DNA of 64,000 bases from Streptomyces sp. NBC_01451 (GTDB taxonomy: Bacteria > Actinomycetota > Actinomycetes > Streptomycetales > Streptomycetaceae): the NCBI RefSeq assembly GCF_036227485.1, contig NZ_CP109479.1:9858001-9922000 (forward strand), written 5' to 3'. Shown piece by piece: positions 7,316 through 16,690 of the stretch. The notes under the pieces were generated by a model, which was not told the origin of the DNA, made no database searches, and worked only from the letters and a program-made list of their open reading frames with translations. Position 1 is the stretch's first letter. The number at the start of each line of letters is the position of its first letter. The position numbers and the translations under genes were made by a program.

Positions 7316-10282
7316 ATGAGCCATCCCCCGCGCTTCCCCTCGGTCGACGAGGCCGATCTGACGACCCTGCTCGCCGAACGGTTCGGCGTGCGCGGCACCC
7401 TCAAGGATCTCGGCAGCCAGCAGGACCGCAACTACAGGGTCCGCACGGAGACGGGCGACTACGTCCTCAAGCTGGCCAACCCCGCCTCGGATCCGGCCCT
7501 CCTGTACGCGCAGGGAGCGGCGGTCGACCGTCTGACGGCCGTCCTGCCCGGGCTGCGGCTGCCCCGGGCCCTCGCCGGTGTGGACGGCTCGGCGGTCCAG
7601 TGGCTCACCGTGGACGGCGCGGCCCTCGCCTGCCGGCTGCTGGAGTACGTACCCGGTGAACCGATCATGGACAGTCGCTATCTCGCCCCCCAGGTCGTCG
7701 CCCGGCTCGGCGAACTCGCCGGACGAGTCGTCGCCGGGCTCGCGGAACTCGACGCGGCAGAACCCGGCGGGGCGGGGCATGGTGTGGTGGAACGGGACGC
7801 GGTGGAACCCGACGAGGCGGAGCACGACCGGACCCGCCTGTGGGATCTGCGCAACGCGCCCGCGGTGATCGAGGAACTCGCCCCGCGGCTGTCCGACCAG
7901 ATGCGCGCCCAGCGGGTCCTGCGGGCTGCTCGCACCGCGTACGCGCTGGTCGAGCCGCACGCCGACGCGCTGCCGGTGCAGGTGATCCACGGCGACGTGA
8001 CCGACAACAACGTGGTCTGCGAGACGACCGCCGACGGGCGCCCCCACCCGGTCGGGGTGATCGACTTCGGGGATCTGGGTCCCGGCTGGACGGTGGCGGA
8101 ACTCGCGGTCACCTGTACCTCCGTGCTGCACCACCACGGCACGGGACCGGCGTCGGTGCTGCCCGCCGTACAGGCGTTCCACGCGGTCCGCCCGCTCTCG
8201 GACGAGGAGACGGCCGTGCTGTGGCCGCTGGTCGTGCTGCGGTCGGCCGTCATGGTGGTCAGCGGGCAGTACGACACGCTCCTGGACCCGGAGAACCGTT
8301 ATGCCTCGGCCGCACTCGACCGAGAGTGGGCCATGTTCGAGGCCGCGGTGTCCGTCCCCGCGGAAGTCATGGCGGCCCAGCTGCGGCACGCCCTCGGCCG
8401 TCCGCCGGCGCGCACCGCTCCCGTGACCGGAGGCCGGCTGCTGCCCGGGCTGCCGGACGACGTGCACGTCCTCGACCTGTCGGCGCTCAGCGACGATCTG
8501 CACTCGGGCCGCTGGCTGGAGCCCGACGCCGAACCGGCGCTCGCCGCCGACGCGTTGGCTGCGGGACGGGCGGCGGTACGGACCCGGCACGGGGAGTTCC
8601 GGATGACGCGCGCGCACACCGACGGCGGCACCTGCGCGCTCGGGGTGGAGCTGTACGTCGCCGGGCCGCTGGAGGTGCGGGCGCCCTGGTCCGGAACGGT
8701 CACCCGGCACGCCGGCGACGGGCTGACCCTCAAGGCTCTCGGCGGGGCCGGGCCGGACCTGGTCCTGGACGGCGTCGACCGCGAGGGTGCGACCGGTCCG
8801 GTCGCGGTCGGGCAGCGCCTCGGCACGGTGGCCGGCCGAAACGGCGTCCATACGCTGGGAGTCCAGCTGTCCCGGGTGACGGACGGGCGAGCACCAAGGT
8901 TCGCCGAGTCCGAACTCGCCGCCGGATGGCTGGAGTTGTGCCCGGACCCGACCGCACTGCTGACCGGCCGGGAATCCGGAGAACCCCAGGATTCGGCAAC
9001 CGACGGGGAGTTGCTGGCGCGGCGCGAGCGCTCCTTCGCCACCGTCCAGGAGCACTACTTCGACGCCCCGCCCCGCATCGAACTCGGCTGGCGGCACCAC
9101 CTGGTCGACACCCGCGGTCGCCGCTACCTCGACATGCTCAACAACGTGACGATCCTCGGTCACGGTCACCCCGGCCTGAGTGACGCCGTGCACCGGCAGT
9201 GGCGGCGGCTGAACACCAACTCCCGCTTCCACTACGCCTCGGTGGTGGAACTGTCCGAGCGCATCTCCGAGTTGCTGCCCGACGGCCTGGACACCGTCTT
9301 CCTGGTGAACAGCGGCTCCGAGGCCGTCGACCTCGCGCTGCGACTGGCCTGGGCGACCACCGGACGGCAGGACGTGGTGGCCGTCGAGGAGGCGTACCAC
9401 GGCTGGACCTACGCGAGCGACGCCGTCTCGACGTCCGTCGCGGACAATCCCAACGCCCTTGCGTCCAGGCCGCCCTGGGTCCACACGGTCGCCGCTCCCA
9501 ACTCCTACCGGGGCGGCCACCGGGGTGCGCAGGCGTGGCGGTACGGCCCCGAGGCCGCCGCCCGGATCGCGGAACTCGCCGGGCGCGGGACTCCGCCCGC
9601 AGCCTTCCTGTGCGAGCCGTACTACGGCAACGCCGGCGGCATGGCACTCCCGGACGGCTACCTGGAACACGTCTACGAGGCGACCCGCGCCGTCGGAGGG
9701 CTGTGTATCGCCGACGAGGTGCAGGTCGGCTACGGCCGGCTCGGGACGCACTTCTGGGGGTTCGAGCAGCAGGGCGTGGTGCCGGACATCGTGACCGTGG
9801 CCAAGGCGATGGGCAACGGGCATCCGCTGGGCGCGGTGATCACCCGCCGCGACATCGCCGACGCCTACCGCACCCAGGGTTACTTCTTCTCCTCCTCCGG
9901 CGGCAGCCCGGTCAGTTCCGTGGTCGGCCTGACCGTCCTCGACGCCCTGCGTGACGAGGGTCTTCAGGCCAACGCCCGTGACGTCGGGGGCTACTTGAAG
10001 GGGCGGCTCGTCGAACTCGCCGACCGGCACCCGCTGATCGGGGCGGTGCACGGCTCGGGGCTCTACCTGGGTGTGGAGTTCGTGCGGGACCGTACGACGC
10101 TGGAGCCCGCGACCGAGGAGACGGCGGCGATCTGCGAGCGGCTGCGTGAACTCGGCGTGATCATGCAGCCGACCTCCGACCGGCAGTGCGTACTGAAGAT
10201 CAAGCCGCCGCTGTGCCTGACCCGCGACAGCGCGGACGTGTTCGTCGAGGCCCTCGACGACGTACTGAGGTACGGATGGTGA
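7316..10282 (+). CDS. Trifunctional-looking fusion: APH-type kinase, M23-like domain, class III aminotransferase
   Basis: 988 residues from ATG 7316 (GAGGTGGAG upstream). Residues about 20-330 are an aminoglycoside-phosphotransferase-like kinase with His225-Gly-Asp227 and a VIDFGDLGPGW metal-binding motif. Residues about 400-560 resemble the M23/biotinyl-like insert seen in this family (GPLEVRAPWSGTV). Residues about 570-985 are a class III PLP aminotransferase: VNSGSEAVDLAL, AYHGWTY, Asp800 in ADEVQ, and the PLP lysine Lys830 in VAKAMGNGHP. Fused kinase plus class III enzymes are related to hydroxylysine kinase and the ammoniophospholyases, so an amino alcohol may be phosphorylated and then eliminated. 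The true substrate is unknown. It sits between a GbsR-type and a LacI-type regulator gene. Confidence 0.85.
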   Translation: MSHPPRFPSVDEADLTTLLAERFGVRGTLKDLGSQQDRNYRVRTETGDYVLKLANPASDPALLYAQGAAVDRLTAVLPGLRLPRALAGVDGSAVQWLTVDGAALACRLLEYVPGEPIMDSRYLAPQVVARLGELAGRVVAGLAELDAAEPGGAGHGVVERDAVEPDEAEHDRTRLWDLRNAPAVIEELAPRLSDQMRAQRVLRAARTAYALVEPHADALPVQVIHGDVTDNNVVCETTADGRPHPVGVIDFGDLGPGWTVAELAVTCTSVLHHHGTGPASVLPAVQAFHAVRPLSDEETAVLWPLVVLRSAVMVVSGQYDTLLDPENRYASAALDREWAMFEAAVSVPAEVMAAQLRHALGRPPARTAPVTGGRLLPGLPDDVHVLDLSALSDDLHSGRWLEPDAEPALAADALAAGRAAVRTRHGEFRMTRAHTDGGTCALGVELYVAGPLEVRAPWSGTVTRHAGDGLTLKALGGAGPDLVLDGVDREGATGPVAVGQRLGTVAGRNGVHTLGVQLSRVTDGRAPRFAESELAAGWLELCPDPTALLTGRESGEPQDSATDGELLARRERSFATVQEHYFDAPPRIELGWRHHLVDTRGRRYLDMLNNVTILGHGHPGLSDAVHRQWRRLNTNSRFHYASVVELSERISELLPDGLDTVFLVNSGSEAVDLALRLAWATTGRQDVVAVEEAYHGWTYASDAVSTSVADNPNALASRPPWVHTVAAPNSYRGGHRGAQAWRYGPEAAARIAELAGRGTPPAAFLCEPYYGNAGGMALPDGYLEHVYEATRAVGGLCIADEVQVGYGRLGTHFWGFEQQGVVPDIVTVAKAMGNGHPLGAVITRRDIADAYRTQGYFFSSSGGSPVSSVVGLTVLDALRDEGLQANARDVGGYLKGRLVELADRHPLIGAVHGSGLYLGVEFVRDRTTLEPATEETAAICERLRELGVIMQPTSDRQCVLKIKPPLCLTRDSADVFVEALDDVLRYGW

Positions 10283-10288
10283 CCTGCG

Positions 10289-11311
10289 ATGTCGTCTAGG
10301 ATTCCGACCGTGCTGCCCGGACCCGACACCCCGCCGACCATCGCCGACGTGGCACGGGAGGCGGCGGTCTCCAAGACCACGGCGTCGGACGCGCTGCGCG
10401 GACACGGCCGGGTGTCGGGCCCGACGCGCCGGGCGGTGCTGGAGGCCGCCGAGCGCCTGGGATACGCGCCCAACCGCAGCGCCCGCAGCCTGCGCACCTC
10501 GGTGACCGACACCATCGCCCTGCACATCCCGGAGTTCCTGACCAGCGCCGAGTACTACATGTCGTTCGTGTTCGGCGTGGCGGAACAGGTGGCTCGCGCC
10601 GGTCTGAACGTCACCCTGCTGTCCTCCGGACACCTGCCGCACAGCGGCGCCGTCCCACAGGTGGACGGGCTGGTGCTGTGCGACCCGGTGGCCGAGGACC
10701 CCGTCGTCGAGCAGCTGATGAACAGCGGGCTGCCGGTCGTCACGGCCGAGCGGTACGTCGGAGACCGGCAGCCGACTGGGGTGATCTGGTCCGACCACGA
10801 GACCTCGATGACGGGACTCCTGGACCACCTGTACGAGGCCGGTGCCCGGCGCCCCGCGTTCATCGCCTCCGACACCACCTCCGACTGGGCCACCACGCTG
10901 CAGCTGACCCACGCCCGCTGGTGCGCCGCGCGCGGCGCACCGAAGCTCGTCCGCAAGGCGCCGTTCGGTTCCCCGCCCGACGTGCTGCAGGGCGCGGTCC
11001 GGGACATGCTCGCCGAGGCGCCCGAGATCGACGCGATCGTGTGCGCCGCGGACGGCGCCGCCGCCGCGATCCTGCCCGAACTGCGCGCCGCCGGACGGAC
11101 GGTGGGCCGCGACCTCCTCCTCGCCTCCTGCGTGGACAGCTCCTCCATGCGGACGGCCGAACCACCCATCACCGCGGTCGACCTCCGCCCGCGGGCCATG
11201 GGCGCCGAATGCGCCCGGCTGCTCTGCGAAATCCTGTCCGGCGAGACGCCACGGGGTACGGTGCGCGCTCTTCCCATCGAGATGAACGTGCGGACTTCCA
11301 CCCGCCCATAA
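10289..11311 (+). CDS. LacI-family transcriptional regulator
   Basis: 340 residues. The N-terminus carries a LacI helix-turn-helix at about residues 14-60 (TIADVAREAAVSKTTASDAL, RRAVLEAAERLGYAPN) with the usual hinge. The rest is a periplasmic-binding-protein-like ligand domain (VDGLVLCDP, RRPAFIASD, DAIVCAADGAAAAILPEL). The start is ATG 10289, six bases after the fusion gene's stop, so the two are probably co-transcribed and the regulator feeds back on its own promoter. Two matching palindromic operators flank its position (7278 and 11464). The inducer is probably the substrate of the neighbouring importer, by inference. Confidence 0.88.
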   Translation: MSSRIPTVLPGPDTPPTIADVAREAAVSKTTASDALRGHGRVSGPTRRAVLEAAERLGYAPNRSARSLRTSVTDTIALHIPEFLTSAEYYMSFVFGVAEQVARAGLNVTLLSSGHLPHSGAVPQVDGLVLCDPVAEDPVVEQLMNSGLPVVTAERYVGDRQPTGVIWSDHETSMTGLLDHLYEAGARRPAFIASDTTSDWATTLQLTHARWCAARGAPKLVRKAPFGSPPDVLQGAVRDMLAEAPEIDAIVCAADGAAAAILPELRAAGRTVGRDLLLASCVDSSSMRTAEPPITAVDLRPRAMGAECARLLCEILSGETPRGTVRALPIEMNVRTSTRP

Positions 11312-11426
11312 ACATATTCGGATTATGTTTTCCGGATTCCCTGAGGGTGTTCGGAAATTCCCCATGCCTTGCTGAAACCGCAGCTCGGGGCCCTTGTTTC
11401 CAGTAGGTTTATTTCTCCTCTATTCA

Positions 11427-11455
11427 TTGACACCAATATGTGTCGAGGCTAACTT
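11427..11455 (+). promoter_or_regulatory. Predicted promoter of the importer operon
   Basis: TTGACA at 11427-11432 and TAACTT at 11450-11455 are separated by exactly 17 bases in an AT-rich intergenic stretch. The predicted start site falls near 11462, two bases before the second LacI-type operator. Confidence 0.6.
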
Positions 11456-11463
11456 CACTGCAC

Positions 11464-11483
11464 ATGCCGGAACGATCCGGCAA
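11464..11483. promoter_or_regulatory. LacI-type operator 2
   Basis: ATGCCGGAACGATCCGGCAA is a near-palindrome matching operator 1 at 18 of 20 positions. It lies just downstream of the predicted transcription start and 25 bases before the lipoprotein start codon, a classic repression position. Confidence 0.75.
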
Positions 11484-11507
11484 ACTCTCCGAAAAGGAGG
11501 ACCGAGA

Positions 11508-13115
11508 ATGCGAAGATCAGCGATCATCGTCGGGTGTTCCGTCGCTTTGACGGGCGCCCTGGCATCGTGTTCCGCACCTGCGGCAACCGACGCGGCCGAT
11601 ACGCGGAAAGCCTCGAAGTCCGGCTATCTCGCCGCGTCCGACGCGTCCTTCGAGGGCACAGGACCGCTCACCGTCCAACTCGACTACGACTCCGTGGAAG
11701 CCGGCGGCCTCGACCCGCAGACCGCCGCCACCGCCCGTTCCTGGTCGATCGAGTCGCTCGTCTACGAACCCCTGGTGACCGTCGACCCCAAGTTCGGGAT
11801 CGAGCCGCTGCTGGCCAGCTCCTGGAAGCAGCCGGACGCCACCACCTACGTCTTCACCCTCCGCAAGGGCGTGACGTTCTCCAACGGCCGAACCCTGACC
11901 ACCGCCGACGTCGTCGGCAGCCTCCAGCGCCTGCTGAAGTCCAAGGCCGCCTACGCCGCCCAGCTCGGCCCGGTGAAGTCCGTGACCGCCACCGGTCCGG
12001 AGGAGGTCACCGTCGAACTGGCCAAGGCGTACACGCCGTTCCTCGCGGCGCTGGCCAACACCCCGGCCGCGATCCTCCCCATGAAGGAGGTCGACGACGG
12101 CTCGCTGGACCTGGCGAAGGAAATGCTGGGCACCGGCCCGTTCGTGGTGAAGAACCACAAGCAGGACCAGTACTGGAACTTCACCCGCAATACCGCCTAC
12201 CGCGAGACTAAGAAGGTCCGCGTCGACGATCTGAAGATCGAGATCGTGCCGCAGGAAGCGGCCCGCCTCGCCGCCCTGCGCAACGGCAGCGCGTCCTTCG
12301 TGAACTTCAACAACATCGATTCCATGGACCAGTTGACCGGTACCCGGAACGCGAAGGTCGTCAGCCAGGCGAACAGCGACTTCTACTACCTGATCCAGAA
12401 CTCCAAGAATCCCGACTCGACGCTCGCCGACCAGAAGGTCAGATTCGCGCTGAACAGCGCCCTGAACCGGACCGAGATCGCCTCCGTCGCCCTCGGCGGA
12501 CAGGCGCAGCCCACCGGTGTCACCCCCAGCGTCCTGCCCGGCGCCTGCGACCCCGCGAAGCTTCCCGCCGCGACCAACAAGACCGCCGACACTGCCGCAC
12601 TGAAGAAGGCGGGGACGCTCCGCCTCGCCGTGTACACCTCCGAGCCCGCCGTCGGCCAGATCGCCCAGGTGATCCAGCAGCAGCTCGCCAAGTCCGGCGT
12701 CACCGTGAAGATCCAGAAGTACGACGACACCACTTACGGCGCCAGGGTGTTCGGCGCGAAGCCCGACTTCGACCTGGCCATCGGCTGGTTCGCCGGATAC
12801 GTGGACGCCTCCATGGTGTCCCGCTGGTGGAACCCGGTGCTCGCGGGCTTCTCCGGCACCTTCCTGAACGACGACAAGACCCTCGACGCGCTCATCGACA
12901 AGGCGGCCGGCGAACCCGAAGGCACCGCCCGCACCCAGACGCTCGCCGGCCTGTGCGCCCGGGTCGACACGGCCGCCCAGATGCTGCCCCTGGTGACCCG
13001 CCCGTCCGTCATCGGCTACCGCACCGACCAGGTCAGCCCGACCCTGCGAGCCGCCGAGGGCTACGGCAACTTCCTGCGTGACATCACCTCGTACACGCTC
13101 CCGGCCGCGAAGTAG
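11508..13115 (+). CDS. ABC importer substrate-binding lipoprotein, family 5 (peptide/nickel type)
   Basis: 535 residues from ATG 11508 with AAGGAGG ideally spaced. Residues 1-21 are a lipoprotein signal ending in a lipobox (LASC, Cys21 lipidated). The mature protein has the family 5 pattern: SIESLVYEPLVTVDP, then YVFTLRKGVTFSNGRTLTTADVVGSL (read as two segments), and later FALNSALNRTEIA. It captures the substrate outside the membrane for the DppBCDF-like transporter encoded next. It is the first gene of an operon under operator 2. The substrate is likely a peptide or peptide-like compound, given the two hydrolases downstream. Confidence 0.9.
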   Translation: MRRSAIIVGCSVALTGALASCSAPAATDAADTRKASKSGYLAASDASFEGTGPLTVQLDYDSVEAGGLDPQTAATARSWSIESLVYEPLVTVDPKFGIEPLLASSWKQPDATTYVFTLRKGVTFSNGRTLTTADVVGSLQRLLKSKAAYAAQLGPVKSVTATGPEEVTVELAKAYTPFLAALANTPAAILPMKEVDDGSLDLAKEMLGTGPFVVKNHKQDQYWNFTRNTAYRETKKVRVDDLKIEIVPQEAARLAALRNGSASFVNFNNIDSMDQLTGTRNAKVVSQANSDFYYLIQNSKNPDSTLADQKVRFALNSALNRTEIASVALGGQAQPTGVTPSVLPGACDPAKLPAATNKTADTAALKKAGTLRLAVYTSEPAVGQIAQVIQQQLAKSGVTVKIQKYDDTTYGARVFGAKPDFDLAIGWFAGYVDASMVSRWWNPVLAGFSGTFLNDDKTLDALIDKAAGEPEGTARTQTLAGLCARVDTAAQMLPLVTRPSVIGYRTDQVSPTLRAAEGYGNFLRDITSYTLPAAK

Positions 13116-13123
13116 CCGCTGCC

Positions 13124-14095
13124 ATGGACCACATCCGCCGGCTCCTCGGCCGGACCGCCGCCGCCCTGCTCACCCTGCTCGGCGTCTCGGTGCTGATCTT
13201 CGCGGCGGTGCGCGCGATGCCCGGCAGCTACACCGACCTGGTGCTCGGACCGCTGGCCACCCGGTCGGAGAAGGCCGCCGCAGCAGCCCGCTTCGGACTC
13301 GACCGGCCGGTGGCGGAGCAGTACCTGTACTGGCTGCGCAACGCCGTGCAGGGCGACTTCGGCACCTCCCTGGCCGCCCGGACCCCGGTCGCCACCGAGT
13401 TCGGCGACCGACTGCCGGTCACCGTGACCCTCACCGCACTGGCCCTCGCGCTCACCGTGCTCATCGGCATCCCGCTCGGCGTGTACACCGGCACCCGGGA
13501 GAGCGGCGGGCGCGGGGGAGTGCCGGGCCGGCTGGTCAGCGCCTTCGGCATGAGCCTGCCGGAGTTCGTGCTCGGCAGCCTGGTGGTGTTCCTGTTCACC
13601 CGCTACAGCCTCGGCCTGACCGTCGGCACCTACGTGCCCTGGTCGCAGGACGTGCTCGGCTCCGTCGGCTCCCTGTTCCTGCCCGCCTGCGTCCTCGCCG
13701 TGTTCTGCGTCGCCGCCACCGCCCGCACCACCCGTGACGCGGTCCTCGGCGTGCTCGTCGAACCGCACATCGCCGCCGCCGTCGCCCGCGGCGAACCGAA
13801 GGGATCCATCGTGCGCCACCACGTCCTGCGCAACGCCGCGGTCCCCGTCCTCACCCTGGTGGCCACCCTCAGCGCCTACCTCCTGGGCGGCACGGTCATC
13901 GTCGAGCGGCTCTTCAACGTCCCCGGCCTCGGCTCGTACCTCGTGGACGGTCTCGACCGCCGCGACTACGCGGTCGTCCAGGCCGGAGTGCTCCTCGCGG
14001 CGACCGTGTTCATCACGACCAACCTGCTGGTGGACCTCGTCAGCGGGCTGATCGACCCGCGGATCGGCACAGCCGGGAAGAGGGTCGCGTCATGA
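13124..14095 (+). CDS. Peptide-type ABC importer permease, DppB-like
   Basis: 323 residues with an N-terminal membrane helix (AALLTLLGVSVLIFAAV) and five further helices. The EAA-type loop reads near VARGEPKGSIVRHHVLRNA, followed by PVLTLVATLSAYLLGGTVIVE. This is the DppB/OppB family, one half of the transmembrane channel. It starts eight bases after the lipoprotein stop codon, and its end overlaps the next permease by ATGA. Confidence 0.9.
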   Translation: MDHIRRLLGRTAAALLTLLGVSVLIFAAVRAMPGSYTDLVLGPLATRSEKAAAAARFGLDRPVAEQYLYWLRNAVQGDFGTSLAARTPVATEFGDRLPVTVTLTALALALTVLIGIPLGVYTGTRESGGRGGVPGRLVSAFGMSLPEFVLGSLVVFLFTRYSLGLTVGTYVPWSQDVLGSVGSLFLPACVLAVFCVAATARTTRDAVLGVLVEPHIAAAVARGEPKGSIVRHHVLRNAAVPVLTLVATLSAYLLGGTVIVERLFNVPGLGSYLVDGLDRRDYAVVQAGVLLAATVFITTNLLVDLVSGLIDPRIGTAGKRVAS

Positions 14096-14952
14096 GGGCC
14101 ACAACGGTGCGCCTGCGCCGCGCGCTGGCCATGCGCTCGTACGACGGCCTGTTCCGCGGCGCCGTACGGGTGCTCGGCGTCCTGCTCCTCGTCACCCTGG
14201 CGGGCCGGCTCGCCGGAGTCGGGGGGCGGCCCGACGCCATCGTGGGCCCGCGGCTGATGCCCCCGGGAGCCGGATGGCCGCTGGGCACCGACAACCTCGG
14301 CCGCTCGCTGCTGCCCCGCCTCCTCCAGGGCATCGGCACCACGCTCCTGCTGTCCTGTCTGGCCGTCGCCTGCACCGCGCTCATCAGCACCGCGCTGGGC
14401 GTGATCGCCGGCTACCGGGGCGGCCGTACCGCCGAACTGATCCTGCGCGTCGGTGACGTGCTCTACTCCTTCCCCGCCATCGTGCTGGCCGTCCTGGTCG
14501 CCGCGGTCCTCGGCCCCGGCCGAACGGCGGCACTGGCCGCGATCGTCCTGGTGACCGTCCCGCTGATGACCCGCATGGTCGGCACCGCCGCCCGCGCGGT
14601 CGCCCGCCGCGAGTTCGTCACCGCCGCCAGGATCAGCGGCGTCCGCGCCCCGACGATCATGCTCCGGCACATCCTGCCCAACGTCGCCGGCACCGTCGCC
14701 GTCCAGGGCACCTACGCCCTGTCCGTCGGGATCCTCGTCGAGGGCGGCCTGAGCTTCCTCGGCTACGGCGTCCAGCTGCCGGACGCCTCCCTGGGACTGC
14801 TGATCCAGGAGGGCGGCCTCTACATGGTCGGCGCCCCCTGGCTGATCGTCGCCCCCGGCGTCGTCCTGGTCGCCGCGATCATGGCGATCAACCTCATCGG
14901 GGACAGCCTGCGCGACCGCTTCGAACCCCGGGAGACGAGGTCCCTGGTATGA
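14092..14952 (+). CDS. Peptide-type ABC importer permease, DppC-like
   Basis: 286 residues with the DppC layout: one N-terminal helix, the GTDNLGRSLLPRLLQG motif, then five helices. The EAA loop is at AARISGVRAPTIMLRHILPN. It pairs with the DppB-like subunit. It overlaps both neighbours by four bases (ATGA), showing translational coupling. Confidence 0.9.
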   Translation: MRATTVRLRRALAMRSYDGLFRGAVRVLGVLLLVTLAGRLAGVGGRPDAIVGPRLMPPGAGWPLGTDNLGRSLLPRLLQGIGTTLLLSCLAVACTALISTALGVIAGYRGGRTAELILRVGDVLYSFPAIVLAVLVAAVLGPGRTAALAAIVLVTVPLMTRMVGTAARAVARREFVTAARISGVRAPTIMLRHILPNVAGTVAVQGTYALSVGILVEGGLSFLGYGVQLPDASLGLLIQEGGLYMVGAPWLIVAPGVVLVAAIMAINLIGDSLRDRFEPRETRSLV

Positions 14953-15950
14953 CCGCCGAGACCACACCACTGCTCGTGATCGACGACGTCGTCGCCGAGT
15001 ACCGCACAGGTTCCCGCGTCGTCCGCGCTCTCGACGGAGCCACCCTGACCGTCGGACGCGGCGAGAGGGTCGGCATCGTCGGCGAGTCGGGCTCGGGCAA
15101 GTCCACCCTCGGACTGCTCACCGGACGACTGCTGCCCAGGGCCACCACCTGTCCTCGCGGCCGGGTCCTCATCGACGGCGAGTCCGTACTGGACCTCCCG
15201 CCCGACCGGATCGCCCGGCTCCGCCGCGAGCGTCTGGCCTTCGTGCCGCAGGACCCCGTCGGCGCACTCGACCCGACCCTGCGCATCGGCCGACAGCTCC
15301 GGCTGGCCCTGCGCGACAAGCCGGCCGACCTGGTCGCGCTGCTCGAACGCGTCCTGATCCGCGACCCCGAACGCGTGCTGCGGCTCTACCCGCACCAGAT
15401 CTCCGGCGGCATGGCCCAGCGCGTCGTCGTGGCGATGGCCATGGCCCGCCGACCGGCCCTGCTGATCGCCGACGAACCCACCGCCTCGCTCGACAGCCAG
15501 GTCCGCGAGGAGGTCCTGCGGCTGCTGTTCACCCTCGCCGCCGAACACGGCACCACCGTGCTGTGGCTCAGCCACGACCTGGGCGGTGTCGCCCGCTGGT
15601 GCGACCGCATCGCGGTCATGTACGGCGGCCGGGTCGTCGAGGACGGCACCACCGCCGACGTCCTCACCGCCCCCCAACACCCCTACACCGCAGCCCTGTC
15701 GGCCGCCGACCCCGCCCGCGCCAAGGACGGCACCCGGCTGCTCACCATCGGCGGCACGCCACCTGTCCTCACCGAGGACCCGCCGGGCTGTGTCTTCTCC
15801 CCGCGCTGCACCTCGGCGGACGACGACTGCGCCACGACACGGCCGGCGCTCCGCACGGTCGCGGGACGGACGGTGCTGTGCCATCACCCGGGCGGGACAC
15901 CCGTACCCGTACCCGTATCTCCACCGACCGGACAGGAGGAGGCCCGATGA
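14949..15950 (+). CDS. Peptide-type ABC importer ATPase, DppD-like
   Basis: 333 residues. Walker A is GESGSGKSTLGLL, the signature is ISGGMAQRV, Walker B is LLIADEPTASLD and the H-loop is LSHD. The C-terminal part carries the oligopeptide ABC extension (PPGCVFSPRCTSADDDC). Together with the DppF-like subunit it powers the importer. It overlaps the next gene by ATGA. Confidence 0.9.
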   Translation: MTAETTPLLVIDDVVAEYRTGSRVVRALDGATLTVGRGERVGIVGESGSGKSTLGLLTGRLLPRATTCPRGRVLIDGESVLDLPPDRIARLRRERLAFVPQDPVGALDPTLRIGRQLRLALRDKPADLVALLERVLIRDPERVLRLYPHQISGGMAQRVVVAMAMARRPALLIADEPTASLDSQVREEVLRLLFTLAAEHGTTVLWLSHDLGGVARWCDRIAVMYGGRVVEDGTTADVLTAPQHPYTAALSAADPARAKDGTRLLTIGGTPPVLTEDPPGCVFSPRCTSADDDCATTRPALRTVAGRTVLCHHPGGTPVPVPVSPPTGQEEAR

Positions 15951-16690
15951 ACGAGCCCGTGCTCGAACTCGCCGACGTCGGCGTCGTGTTCAGGTCCGGC
16001 CGACGCCACACCGTCACCGCGATGGACGGCGTCACCTTCCGAATCGCCGCGGGCGAGACCCTCGGCCTGGTCGGCGAATCCGGCTCGGGCAAGACCACCA
16101 CCGGCTCTGTCGCCCTCGGCCTGCGCAGGCCCACCACCGGCTCCGTCCGGTTTCTCGGAGCCCCGCCGGGCAGACGGACCCCCGCCGGAGCGATCCAGGC
16201 AGTCCTGCAGAACCCTCACTGGTCCCTCAACCCCCGCCTCACCGTGGCCGATTCGGTGGCCGAACCACTCTCGGCCGCCGTGGGCGGCCGACTGCGCACG
16301 CACCACCCGGCCGTCCTGCGCATCCTCGACCGGGTCGGACTGGCCGCCACCTTCGCCGAACGGCTCCCGCACGAACTCTCCGGCGGCCAGCGCCAGCGCG
16401 TGGCGATCGCCCGCGCCCTGATCACCCGGCCCAGGTTCATCGTCCTCGACGAGGCGGTCAGCGCCCTGGACGTCTCCGTGCAGGCGCAGATCCTCAACCT
16501 CGTCCGCGACCTGCAGACCGAGCAGGGCTTCGGCGCCCTGTTCATCTCCCACGACCTCGCCGCGGTGCGTTACCTCGCCCACCGCGTGGCGGTGATGCGC
16601 GCCGGCGAGATCGTCGAACTCGCCGACGCCGACCGCTTCTACACCACCCCGCAGCACCCGTACTCACGACAGCTCCTGGAGACGCTATGA
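15947..16690 (+). CDS. Peptide-type ABC importer ATPase, DppF-like
   Basis: 247 residues from ATG 15947 (GGAGGAGG upstream). Walker A is GESGSGKTTTG, the signature is LSGGQRQRVAIARAL, and Walker B is FIVLDEAVSALD. It lacks the long C-terminal Cys-containing extension of many DppF proteins and ends soon after the HPYSRQLL motif. It overlaps the following peptidase gene by ATGA. Confidence 0.9.
   Translation: MNEPVLELADVGVVFRSGRRHTVTAMDGVTFRIAAGETLGLVGESGSGKTTTGSVALGLRRPTTGSVRFLGAPPGRRTPAGAIQAVLQNPHWSLNPRLTVADSVAEPLSAAVGGRLRTHHPAVLRILDRVGLAATFAERLPHELSGGQRQRVAIARALITRPRFIVLDEAVSALDVSVQAQILNLVRDLQTEQGFGALFISHDLAAVRYLAHRVAVMRAGEIVELADADRFYTTPQHPYSRQLLETL

Noticed and set aside
7166..11365. 1,399-codon open frame on the minus strand
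   Set aside because: It is antisense to the fusion and LacI genes. The protein is low-complexity, rich in Gly, Arg, His and Val, with no domains. Such shadows are normal in GC-rich DNA.
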